From the NCBI RefSeq assembly GCF_004310345.1, contig NZ_SISK01000011.1:44969-108968 (forward strand): a DNA stretch of 64,000 bases, given 5' to 3'. The translations under genes were made by a program, and so were the position numbers. Under the pieces are notes generated by a model. The model was not told where the DNA came from. It saw only the letters and a list, made by a program, of their open reading frames with translations, and ran no database searches. Positions 29,386 to 38,395 of this stretch are shown piece by piece; position 1 is the first letter of the stretch; every line of letters begins with the position of its first letter. This DNA is from Paracoccus subflavus (GTDB lineage Bacteria; Pseudomonadota; Alphaproteobacteria; Rhodobacterales; Rhodobacteraceae).

Positions 29386-30458
29386 TCCGCCTTGTTCCCC
29401 GCACCGAAACCCCTGCCCTGCTGCAGGTCGCCATTCCTCTTCTGGCGGTGCTGGCGACGATGCTGGCGGGCGGCATCCTGTTCGGCGTGATGGGCTATGA
29501 CCCTGTGGCCGCCATCAAAACGATCTTCTGGGATCCGCTGTTCGGCCCTGCCGCCAGCTATTCCCGCCCGCAACTGCTGGTCAAGGCCGCGCCTCTGATC
29601 CTGATCGCCTCGGGCCTTGCAGTGGGCTTTCGCGCAGGCATCTGGAACATCGGGGCCGAAGGGCAATACATCGTCGGCGCCATCACCGGCGCCGCCGTGG
29701 CGCTGGCGGCCTATCCTGCCCAAGGCATGTGGATCTTTCCGGCCATGGTCGTGGCGGGCGCAGCCGGCGGCTGGGCCTGGGGGATGGTTCCTGCCCTGCT
29801 GCGCAACTGGTTCGGCGCCTCGGAAATCCTTGTGTCGCTGATGCTGGTCTATGTCGCGCAGCGTATCGCGGCCTGGATGGCCTTTGGCCCGATGAAGAAC
29901 CCCGAAGGCTTCGGCTTTCCGGGATCGCGCAACCTGCAGCAGTATCCCCCGGCCTCGAATCCCGAACTGGTCGCCGGAACGGGCGCGCATTGGGGCGTGG
30001 TCGCCGCGGCCGCAGCCGTTCTGGCGACCTGGTTCCTGATGTCGCGCCATATCCGCGGCTTCCATCTCCGCGCGGCGGGACTGGCCCCCCGCGCCGCCCG
30101 CTTTGCCGGGGTCCGCCCCGAAACGCTTGTCGCATTCTGCCTGGGGCTCTCGGGCGCCTTGGCCGGCATGGCCGGACTGTTCGAGGTCGCTGGCCCCGCA
30201 GGCCAGATCACCGACAAGGTGGGCGTGGGTTATGGCTTTACCGCCATCATCGTGGCCTTTCTGGGGCGGCTGCATCCGGTGGGCATCCTGCTGGCCGGAC
30301 TTTTGCTGGCCCTGACCTATATCGGCGGCGAACTGGCGCAGTTGACGATGAACCTGCCCGCCGCCACCGTGCAGGTGTTCCAGGGGATGCTGCTGTTCTT
30401 CCTGCTGGGATTCGACCTTCTGACCCGTTACCGCATCGCCCGAAGGATCACGGCATGA
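29382..30458 (+). CDS. BMP-family ABC transporter permease 1
   Basis: Inner-membrane permease of 358 residues (BPD_transp_2 family, as in RbsC, LivH and YufP) with about nine or ten hydrophobic segments. The signature region 'SGLAVGFRAGIWNIGAEGQYIVGAITGA' (residues about 70-98) is typical of the nucleoside/BMP branch. It overlaps the ATPase gene upstream and the second permease gene downstream, each by 4 nt, so the four-gene transporter is a tight operon. Confidence 0.93.
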   Translation: MIRLVPRTETPALLQVAIPLLAVLATMLAGGILFGVMGYDPVAAIKTIFWDPLFGPAASYSRPQLLVKAAPLILIASGLAVGFRAGIWNIGAEGQYIVGAITGAAVALAAYPAQGMWIFPAMVVAGAAGGWAWGMVPALLRNWFGASEILVSLMLVYVAQRIAAWMAFGPMKNPEGFGFPGSRNLQQYPPASNPELVAGTGAHWGVVAAAAAVLATWFLMSRHIRGFHLRAAGLAPRAARFAGVRPETLVAFCLGLSGALAGMAGLFEVAGPAGQITDKVGVGYGFTAIIVAFLGRLHPVGILLAGLLLALTYIGGELAQLTMNLPAATVQVFQGMLLFFLLGFDLLTRYRIARRITA

Positions 30459-31342
30459 TCGACCCCGTCGCCCTGTTCGTGCTGCTTCTGTCGGCATCGA
30501 CCCCGATCCTGTTCGCCGCGCTTGGCGAACTGGTCGTCGAACGCGCGGGCGTGCTGAACCTGGGGGTCGAGGGGATGATGATCACCGGCGCCCTGGCCGG
30601 TTTCGCCGCCGCCTATCACACGGGCAATCCCTTTGTGGGCTTTGCCGCGGCTGCCTTGGGCGGGGCGCTGATCGCCATGCCCTTTGCCGCCCTGACCCAG
30701 TTCCTGCTGTCGAACCAGGTCGCCTCGGGCTTGGCGCTGACGCTGTTCGGCCTGGGCCTTGCCGCGCTGTTCGGCAAGCCGATGGAGGGGGTCAAGGCCC
30801 CCGCCATGGCGGCCGGGCCGCTGGGCCTGAACTGGATCGTCTGGCTGGGGCTGCTGATGGTGCCCGCGATCTGGTGGTTCCTGAACCGGTCCCGCACGGG
30901 GCTGGTGTTGCGGGGCGTCGGCGAAAACCATGATGCCGCCCATGCCTTGGGCTACGACGTCCGCCGGGTGCGCATCGCGGCGATCGCCTTTGGCGGGGCC
31001 ATGGCGGGGATCGGCGGGGCCTTCATCTCGATCGCGACCGTGCTGCAATGGACCGAAGGGATGACCGCCGGCGCGGGATGGATCGCGCTGGCGATCGTGG
31101 TATTCTCGAACTGGACCGCACCGGGCGTTCTGGCGGGCGCCTGGCTGTTCGGCGGCGTCACCGTGCTGCAACTGCGCCTTCAGGCGGCGGGCGTCCGGGT
31201 TCCGGTGCAGCTTTTGTCCATGGCGCCTTACCTGGCAACCATCATCGTGCTGGTCGCCATCTCGGCCCGGCAGAAATTCAGCCGCCGCGCGGGCACTGCC
31301 GCCCCCGGATCGCTGGGTCAGGATTTTCACGCCCTGCGCTGA
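30455..31342 (+). CDS. BMP-family ABC transporter permease 2
   Basis: Second permease, 295 residues, pairing with permease 1 (YufQ-like). It starts MIDPVALFVLLLSASTPILFAALGELVVERAGVLNLGVEGMM, where the 'ERAGVLNLGVEG' block is the family signature, and has about eight membrane segments. The ATG overlaps the previous stop (ATGA). The frame stays open upstream inside permease 1, but that part is not coding. Confidence 0.93.
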   Translation: MIDPVALFVLLLSASTPILFAALGELVVERAGVLNLGVEGMMITGALAGFAAAYHTGNPFVGFAAAALGGALIAMPFAALTQFLLSNQVASGLALTLFGLGLAALFGKPMEGVKAPAMAAGPLGLNWIVWLGLLMVPAIWWFLNRSRTGLVLRGVGENHDAAHALGYDVRRVRIAAIAFGGAMAGIGGAFISIATVLQWTEGMTAGAGWIALAIVVFSNWTAPGVLAGAWLFGGVTVLQLRLQAAGVRVPVQLLSMAPYLATIIVLVAISARQKFSRRAGTAAPGSLGQDFHALR

Positions 31343-31369
31343 ACGCCGGGTTTCAACTGAGAGGGAAAC

Positions 31370-32449
31370 ATGAACCGCAGACAGCTTATCGCCAGCGTCG
31401 CCGCCGTGACGACGATCAGCCTTGCCGCGCCGACCTGGGCGCAGGACGAACCGCTGAAGGTCGGCTTCATCTATGTCGGCCCGGTCGGCGACGGCGGCTG
31501 GACCTATCAGCACGACCAAGGCCGCCTGGCGGTCGAGGAGGAGTTCGGCGATCGCGTGGAAACCACCTTTATCGAAAGCGTCCCCGAAGGCGCCGATGCC
31601 GAACGGGCCATCACCCAGTTGGCGCTGGCCGGCAACAAGCTGATCTTCACCACCAGCTTCGGCTTTATGGACCCCACCATCAACGTTGCGGCCAAGTTCC
31701 CGGACGTGAAGTTCGAGCACGCCACCGGCTACAAGCGGGCCGAGAACGTCGCCACCTATGACGCGCGCTTTTATGAGGGCCGCGCGGTGATCGGCACCAT
31801 CGCGGGCCGGATGACCAAATCCAACAAGATCGGCTATATCGGGTCGTTCCCGATCCCCGAAGTGATCCAGGGCATCAACAGTGCCTTCATTCATGCCCGC
31901 AAGGTGAATCCGGATGTCGAAATGCGCGTCGTCTGGGCCTATAGCTGGTTCGATCCCGCCAAAGAGGCCGATGCCGCCGCCGCCCTTCTGGCAGAGGGCG
32001 TCGACGTGATCATGCAGCACACGGATTCGACCGCCCCGCTGGCCAAGGCGCAGGAAGCCGGCGCCATAGGCTTTGGCCAGGCCAGCGACATGGCGGCCTT
32101 TGCCCCGACCCCGCGCGTGTCCTCGATCATCGACAACTGGGCGCCTTACTACATCAAGCGCGTCGGTCAGGTTCTGGACGGCACCTGGACATCCGAGGCG
32201 ACCTGGGCCGGCATCGGCGACGGCGAGGTCGTGATCGGAGAGATCACCGAGGCCGTGCCCGCCGAGGTCAAGGCCGAAGCCGAGGCGCTGCGTGACCGGA
32301 TCGGCGCGGGCGAATACCATCCCTTCACCGGCCCGCTGAACAAGGCCGACGGATCGGCCTGGCTCGCCGACGGCCAGGTTGCCAAGGACGAGGAACTGTC
32401 GGGCATGAACTTCTATGTCGAAGGGATCACGGCCGAGATTCCGCAATAG
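31370..32449 (+). CDS. BMP-family ABC transporter substrate-binding protein
   Basis: Periplasmic binding protein of the BMP (basic membrane protein/PnrA) family, 359 residues. A signal peptide with a twin-arginine-like start (MNRRQLIASVAAV) ends near 'AAPTWAQDE'. The mature part opens 'LKVGFIYVGPVGDGGWTYQHDQGR', characteristic of PnrA-like purine-nucleoside binders; 'IGSFPIPEVIQGINSAFIHA' and 'GVDVIMQHTDSTAPLAKAQE' are further family blocks. With the upstream ATPase and two permeases it forms a complete importer. A nucleoside or purine substrate is inferred from family; the exact ligand is not determined by sequence. Confidence 0.93.
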   Translation: MNRRQLIASVAAVTTISLAAPTWAQDEPLKVGFIYVGPVGDGGWTYQHDQGRLAVEEEFGDRVETTFIESVPEGADAERAITQLALAGNKLIFTTSFGFMDPTINVAAKFPDVKFEHATGYKRAENVATYDARFYEGRAVIGTIAGRMTKSNKIGYIGSFPIPEVIQGINSAFIHARKVNPDVEMRVVWAYSWFDPAKEADAAAALLAEGVDVIMQHTDSTAPLAKAQEAGAIGFGQASDMAAFAPTPRVSSIIDNWAPYYIKRVGQVLDGTWTSEATWAGIGDGEVVIGEITEAVPAEVKAEAEALRDRIGAGEYHPFTGPLNKADGSAWLADGQVAKDEELSGMNFYVEGITAEIPQ

Positions 32450-32458
32450 GGGAAAAAA

Positions 32459-32513
32459 GGGGGCGCTGCCCCCGTCCCTGCGGGACTCCCCCGGGATATT
32501 TGGATCAAGGCAA
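32459..32513 (+). repeat. Dispersed intergenic stem-loop element, copy 2
   Basis: Stem GGGGGC / GCCCCC (32459-32464, 32468-32473, loop GCT), then the conserved tail from GACTCCCC at 32484 to CAAGGCAA at 32513. The tail differs from that of copy 1 (9721-9751) by three substitutions and one indel. It starts 10 nt after the binding-protein gene. Confidence 0.7.
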
Positions 32514-32524
32514 AACATGAATGA

Positions 32525-32560
32525 CGCCCCGCTTCCAACAGGAAACGGGGCGCTTTGCCT
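32525..32560 (+). terminator. Hairpin downstream of the BMP importer operon
   Basis: CGCCCCG (32525-32531) pairs with CGGGGCG (32546-32552), extended by TTCC/GGAA in the upper stem after one mismatch, and is followed by CTTTGCCTT. A plausible intrinsic terminator for the importer operon, with a weak T tract. Confidence 0.6.
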
Positions 32561-32678
32561 TGAACGGTCATCGGCGTCCCCGCCTGTACCGCAGCTTCGA
32601 TATTACCCGGCGCAGGTTAAGAAAGCCTTTCGGTCTTTGCCTTGACCGAAATATCCTACGGGGTGAGGAGCGCCCGGA

Positions 32679-32699
32679 AAAAGGTCCAGTGGACCTTTT
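32679..32699. repeat. Perfect 21-bp palindrome AAAAGGTCCA-G-TGGACCTTTT
   Basis: Two perfect 10-bp inverted arms around a single G, lying 52 nt beyond the purU stop. On either strand it would form a hairpin ending in T residues, so it could terminate transcripts arriving from both sides. It is the only copy in the window. Confidence 0.6.
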
Positions 32700-32750
32700 C
32701 CAGCGACGAACGCGCGTCAGCGCGGCGGGGGCGCAAAGCCCCCTTCTGTT

Positions 32751-33635
32751 TCATCCCATCCGTTCACTGGCATAGCTTCCGGGCGACGGGGGAAAGACCA
32801 CGGTCTTTTCGCCGTTTAGGAACACCTGGCCATGGATATGGGCGTGGATGGCGCGGGCCAGAACCTGCGCCTCGACATCGCGACCCAAAGACACATAGTC
32901 CCCGGTTGATTGGGCATGGGTCACGCGTACCGTGTCCTGTTCGATGATCGGGCCTTCGTCCAGGTCGGCGGTCACGTAATGGCTGGTCGCGCCGATCAGC
33001 TTGACCCCGCGTTCATAGGCCTGCTTGTAGGGATTTGCGCCCTTGAAGCTGGGCAGGAAGCTGTGATGGATGTTGATGATCCGGCCCGACATGGCCTGGC
33101 ACATCTCGTCCGACAGAACTTGCATGTAGCGAGCCAGAACGATCAGTTCGGCCCCCGTCTCGCGGACGATGCGCATCTGATCGGCCTCGGCCTGGGCCTT
33201 GGTTCCGGGCGTGACCTTGATGCAGTAATAGGGCAGATCGTGGTTCACCACGACCTTCTGATAGTCCATGTGGTTGGAAATCACCGCAACGATGTCGATG
33301 GGCAGGGCGCCGATCCGCCAGCGATACAGCAGGTCGTTCAGGCAATGGCCGAACCGGCTGACCATGATGACCACCTTTTTCTTCACCGCATCGTCGCTGA
33401 ACTCGGATTCCATCCCGAAGCGTTCGGCGATGGGGGCGATCCCGTCCTGCAACTGGTCCAGCGTGGCCTTGCCTTCGGATCGGAACCGGACGCGCATGAA
33501 GAACCGGCCGGTTTCGGTGTCGTCGAACTGCGCGCTGTCGGTGATGTTGCAATCATGCCCGGCCAGAAAGCCGGAAATGGCCGCCACGATCCCGCGGGTC
33601 GAACGACAGGTGACGCGCAGCGTGTAACTGTTCAT
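32751..33635 (-). CDS. purU: Formyltetrahydrofolate deformylase
   Basis: Hydrolyses 10-formyl-tetrahydrofolate to formate and tetrahydrofolate, balancing one-carbon pools and supplying formate for PurT. The 294-residue protein has an N-terminal ACT domain (about residues 3-80, 'YTLRVTCRSTRGIVAAISGFLAGHDCNI') and a formyltransferase domain with the catalytic Asn-His pair in 'RIINIHHSFLPSFKGANPY' and the conserved 'TADLDEGPIIEQD'. The start MNSYTLRVT follows GGAGGG-like sequence on the minus strand. Related folate genes folD and folE2 are elsewhere in the window. Confidence 0.96.
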   Translation of the reverse strand: MNSYTLRVTCRSTRGIVAAISGFLAGHDCNITDSAQFDDTETGRFFMRVRFRSEGKATLDQLQDGIAPIAERFGMESEFSDDAVKKKVVIMVSRFGHCLNDLLYRWRIGALPIDIVAVISNHMDYQKVVVNHDLPYYCIKVTPGTKAQAEADQMRIVRETGAELIVLARYMQVLSDEMCQAMSGRIINIHHSFLPSFKGANPYKQAYERGVKLIGATSHYVTADLDEGPIIEQDTVRVTHAQSTGDYVSLGRDVEAQVLARAIHAHIHGQVFLNGEKTVVFPPSPGSYASERMG

Positions 33636-33712
33636 GGAGGGTTCCGCTTTCCTGGCTGTCTGGTAACGCCATTTCGGATGATCGCAGCGGAATGACAATC
33701 ATGTTTCCGACA

Positions 33713-33745
33713 CCGCCGGGGGGCGTTGCGACATCCCCCCGGCGG
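33713..33745 (-). terminator. Strong GC stem-loop after the M20 amidohydrolase gene
   Basis: A perfect 11-bp stem CCGCCGGGGGG / CCCCCCGGCGG (33713-33723 and 33735-33745) with an 11-nt loop, beginning 10 nt after the amidohydrolase stop. There is no T tract, so it could act with Rho or protect the mRNA end rather than be a classical terminator. Confidence 0.6.
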
Positions 33746-33755
33746 CGTGCCTGAA

Positions 33756-34922
33756 TCAGGCGGCAGGCATCCGCGCCTCGACCATGCCGGCGTACCAACT
33801 GGACCCCGCCGGGATCGCGTCGTCGTTGAAATTATAGGCCGGGTGATGGACCATCGCCGTGTCGCCGTTGCCCACGAAGATATAGGCGCCCTGCCGTTCG
33901 TTCAGCATGTAGCTGAAATCCTCGCCCCCCATCATCGGCTGCATCGACAGGTTCACGTCGCCCGCGATGTCGCGCGCGACCTCGGCCGCCCATTCGGTCG
34001 CCTGTTCGTCGTTCATCGTGACCGGATAGCCCCGCTGGTAATCGACCTGGGCACTCGCCCCCATTGCGGCTGCGACGTTTGTGGCAATCCGGGCGATACC
34101 TTCCTCGAGCTGGTCGCGGACGCCGGGGTCCAGGCTGCGCGCCGTGCCCTTCAGCCTGACCACCTGGGGGATCACGTTATGCGCCGTCGAATCGGTGGAG
34201 ACCACGCAGACCGAGATCACGGCGTTTTTCAGCGGATCCACATTGCGAGAAACGACCGATTGCAGCGCCACGATGATCTGCGCGGCGGTCAGGGTGGTGT
34301 CGATGCATTCGTGCGGCTTGGCCGCGTGCCCGCCCTTGCCGGTCACGATGATGTCGAACTGGTCGGCCGCCGCCATCATCGGGCCGGGCTTGATCGAGAA
34401 GCTGCCGACCGGCATTCCCGGCATGTTGTGCATCCCGTAGAATTCCTGGATGTTCCAGCGGCTGACAAGCCCGTCCTTGACCATCGCGTCGCCGCCGCCG
34501 CCGCCTTCTTCGGCAGGCTGGAAGATCACCACCGCGGTGCCGTCGAAATTGCGCGTCTCGGCCAGGTATTTCGCGGCGCCCAGCAGCATGGCGGTATGGC
34601 CGTCATGGCCGCAGGCGTGCATCTTGCCGGGTGTCTTGGACGCATAGTCCAGACCGGTCTGCTCAATGATCGGCAAGGCGTCCATGTCGGCGCGCAAGCC
34701 CACCACGCGGCCCTGGCTGTCGGTCCTGCCCTTGATGACCCCGACCACGCCGGTCCGGCCCACGCCCTCGACCACCTCGTCGCAGCCGAACTCGCGCAGC
34801 AATTGGGCCACGCGGCCCGCCGTGCGGTAGACATCGTAGAGCAGTTCGGGATGTTCGTGAAAATCGCGCCGCCAGGCGGTGATTTCGGGCAGAAGTTCGG
34901 CAAAGCGGTTCTTGACGGGCAT
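33756..34922 (-). CDS. M20-family amidohydrolase (hippurate hydrolase / aminoacylase type)
   Basis: A cytoplasmic zinc-dependent amidase of 388 residues (peptidase M20D), which removes acyl groups from N-acyl amino acids or related amides. Metal and catalytic motifs are 'LRADMDALPI' (about residues 77-86), 'HACGHDGHTAMLLG' (about 101-114) and 'FQPAEEGGGGG' (about 133-143), with 'MGGEDFSYML' near the C-terminus. A dimerisation domain lies between about 185 and 295. Substrate cannot be decided from sequence. It is read divergently from the diguanylate cyclase gene, and a CtrA consensus site lies 72 nt upstream of its start. Confidence 0.9.
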   Translation of the reverse strand: MPVKNRFAELLPEITAWRRDFHEHPELLYDVYRTAGRVAQLLREFGCDEVVEGVGRTGVVGVIKGRTDSQGRVVGLRADMDALPIIEQTGLDYASKTPGKMHACGHDGHTAMLLGAAKYLAETRNFDGTAVVIFQPAEEGGGGGDAMVKDGLVSRWNIQEFYGMHNMPGMPVGSFSIKPGPMMAAADQFDIIVTGKGGHAAKPHECIDTTLTAAQIIVALQSVVSRNVDPLKNAVISVCVVSTDSTAHNVIPQVVRLKGTARSLDPGVRDQLEEGIARIATNVAAAMGASAQVDYQRGYPVTMNDEQATEWAAEVARDIAGDVNLSMQPMMGGEDFSYMLNERQGAYIFVGNGDTAMVHHPAYNFNDDAIPAGSSWYAGMVEARMPAA

Positions 34923-34993
34923 TCAGTATCTCCTTTGCGACAGTGTGGCCCGCACGGGCCGTTGCTGCAAGAGGGGGTGGCGGGGCCGCAGGG

Positions 34994-35009
34994 TTAACAC
35001 TCTGTTAAC
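34994..35009. promoter_or_regulatory. Exact CtrA consensus site TTAA-N7-TTAAC
   Basis: TTAA (34994-34997), CACTCTG, TTAAC (35005-35009) matches the full CtrA consensus. It lies in the divergent region, 72 nt from the amidohydrolase start and 122 nt from the diguanylate cyclase start. A perfect 10-bp palindrome TTAGCGCTAA follows at 35042-35051. CtrA controls motility, c-di-GMP and gene-transfer-agent genes in Rhodobacterales, so the cyclase is the likelier target. Confidence 0.6.
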
Positions 35010-35130
35010 GCATCCACCCTAAGAATCACGGGCAATGCAGGTTAGCGCTAAAGGCTTGTCGCGGGGCCATGGGACCAATCGGTCTGAGCCCCCGAAACCT
35101 GCCCCCCCGCTGGATCAGGATCATTCGCCC

Positions 35131-36288
35131 ATGCTTGCCGATCTGATTGTTGTCCTGAACCAGTTCGGCCTTGTGTCGATCTGCTCGCTGCTGGCCGGTG
35201 CGGTGATCCGCTGCGGAACGGGGCCGGAAAAGCTGAAGATGGCGGCGGTGGGGGTCGTGTTCGGCCTTGGATGCTGCGCCGCGATGCTCTCGCCGCTTCG
35301 GTTGGAGGATGGGGTGTTTTTCGACCTGCGCAGCCTGTTCATCGGGTTGAGCACGGGGTTGTTCGGGCTGGTTCCCGGACTGCTGACGCTGGGTTTCGGG
35401 ATCGCGTTCCGGCTGGAACTTGGGGGTGCCGGGGTCGAGCCAGGGGTCACCTCGATGCTGGGAACCTGGGTGCTGTGCCTGGTGTGGCGGATTGCCTTTG
35501 GGCCGACGCTGCGTCAGGGGCGCGGGGCAGTTCCGGCCCTGGTGATGCTGGGCGCTGCCATGTCCCTGTCGATCCTGGCGGGGTTGCTTCATTCACCGGA
35601 CCTCATCATCCGGGCATTGCGGAACGGCTTCATAGGCTGGCTCATGCTGGGCGACATGGTCGGCGCGGTGTTTCTGGGCACCCTGATCCTGGGGGTGTTG
35701 GACACGATCAGCCGGGAAAAGACCTTTTCGCGCCTGGCGATGACCGATCCGCTGACGGGCCTGCTGAACCGGCGCGGATTGGACACGGCCTATGAGGCGT
35801 GGCAGCAGGGGGCCCACAGCCGCGCGGGTGCGCTGATCGTCACGATCGACATCGATGCGTTCAAGCAGTTCAACGACGAGAACGGGCACCCGCTGGGCGA
35901 CAAGGCCCTGATCGCCGTGGCCGACGCGATCCGCGACAGCCTGCGGGATGGCGACCTGGGCGCGCGGATCGGCGGGGACGAATTCCTGATGGTCGTCCGC
36001 GATGTTGCCCCCGACGACAGCCGCCTGATTCGCAGCCGCATCCACGGCACCCTTGCCGAGGTGCATGTCGCGACCCGGACCGGCGATCGCCGTCCGATCC
36101 GCCTCTCCATCGGCAGCAGCTACATTCTGGCATCGGCCCCGCTGCGGGATGGATCGAACCTGTCGGACCAGCAGATGTATCGCGAAAAGCGGCGGGGCCG
36201 CGCGTCCCTGACCGCCGAGGAGCGGTCGGCAGACAGCACCATCGCCCCGGGCCGCGAGACGCCAGAGGCGCCGGTCCTGGCCGAATGA
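35131..36288 (+). CDS. Membrane diguanylate cyclase (5TM-LYT + GGDEF)
   Basis: Predicted to make cyclic di-GMP from two GTP; 385 residues. The N-terminal half (about residues 1-190) has five or six membrane helices with the pattern of 5TM receptors of the LytS type ('LFIGLSTGLFGLVPGLLTLGFGIAFRL'). The C-terminal half is a GGDEF domain: 'DPLTGLLNRRG', 'DIDAFKQFNDENGHPLGDKAL' and an intact GGDEF motif at 281-285. RDGD at 272-275 is an RxxD inhibitory I-site, so product inhibition is expected. The start MLADLIVV is chosen because the in-frame extension upstream is hydrophilic and crosses the control region. It follows an exact CtrA site. Confidence 0.92.
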   Translation: MLADLIVVLNQFGLVSICSLLAGAVIRCGTGPEKLKMAAVGVVFGLGCCAAMLSPLRLEDGVFFDLRSLFIGLSTGLFGLVPGLLTLGFGIAFRLELGGAGVEPGVTSMLGTWVLCLVWRIAFGPTLRQGRGAVPALVMLGAAMSLSILAGLLHSPDLIIRALRNGFIGWLMLGDMVGAVFLGTLILGVLDTISREKTFSRLAMTDPLTGLLNRRGLDTAYEAWQQGAHSRAGALIVTIDIDAFKQFNDENGHPLGDKALIAVADAIRDSLRDGDLGARIGGDEFLMVVRDVAPDDSRLIRSRIHGTLAEVHVATRTGDRRPIRLSIGSSYILASAPLRDGSNLSDQQMYREKRRGRASLTAEERSADSTIAPGRETPEAPVLAE

Positions 36289-36307
36289 CCCGTGGTTCCA
36301 GCCGGGG

Positions 36308-38140
<1,833 letters not shown>

Positions 38141-38161
38141 CAGGCGGCCCCGTTGAATGCG

Positions 38162-38192
38162 TTTCGGCAAGGCTAGCCGTGCCTTGCCGAAA
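38162..38192. promoter_or_regulatory. Perfect 12-bp inverted repeat between the ATPase and binding-protein genes
   Basis: TTTCGGCAAGGC (38162-38173) and GCCTTGCCGAAA (38181-38192) flank a 7-nt loop. It starts 22 nt upstream of the fused-ATPase start and about 200 nt before the binding-protein gene. It could be an operator for the divergent transporter, or a hairpin in the ATPase mRNA leader. Confidence 0.6.
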
Positions 38193-38395
38193 GTCAAAGC
38201 CGAAAGAACCGATGTGACGTTGCGCGATAGCGCTTGCTTTCCCGAGAGGCTTGGATTGAAACTGATGTCATTCCGCAAGGCCCATGGGCGGGACATATTC
38301 CCGATGACCCGAGGGAAACAAGAACATAAACCCGGCAAGGGTTCAGAACCGTTCGGACCGGCCCTGCGGGTCGCAACTTCCGACAGGAGAGATCG

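Larger units (their letters stand above)
32450..32750. other. Intergenic region between the BMP importer and purU
   Basis: 301 nt between two convergent transcripts with no credible gene. It holds the second copy of the dispersed stem-loop repeat (32459-32513), a terminator-like hairpin (32525-32552) and a 21-bp palindrome (32679-32699). Short open frames here lack ribosome-binding sites and family resemblance. Confidence 0.75.

Noticed and set aside
35042..35051. TTAGCGCTAA as a LacI-family operator
   Set aside because: A perfect 10-bp palindrome, but short, and no LacI-type regulator is nearby; left as an unassigned site.
38341..38354. GTTC-N6-GTTC before the peptide-binding protein as a LexA box
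   Set aside because: The spacing is 6, not 7, and the gene has no link to DNA repair.
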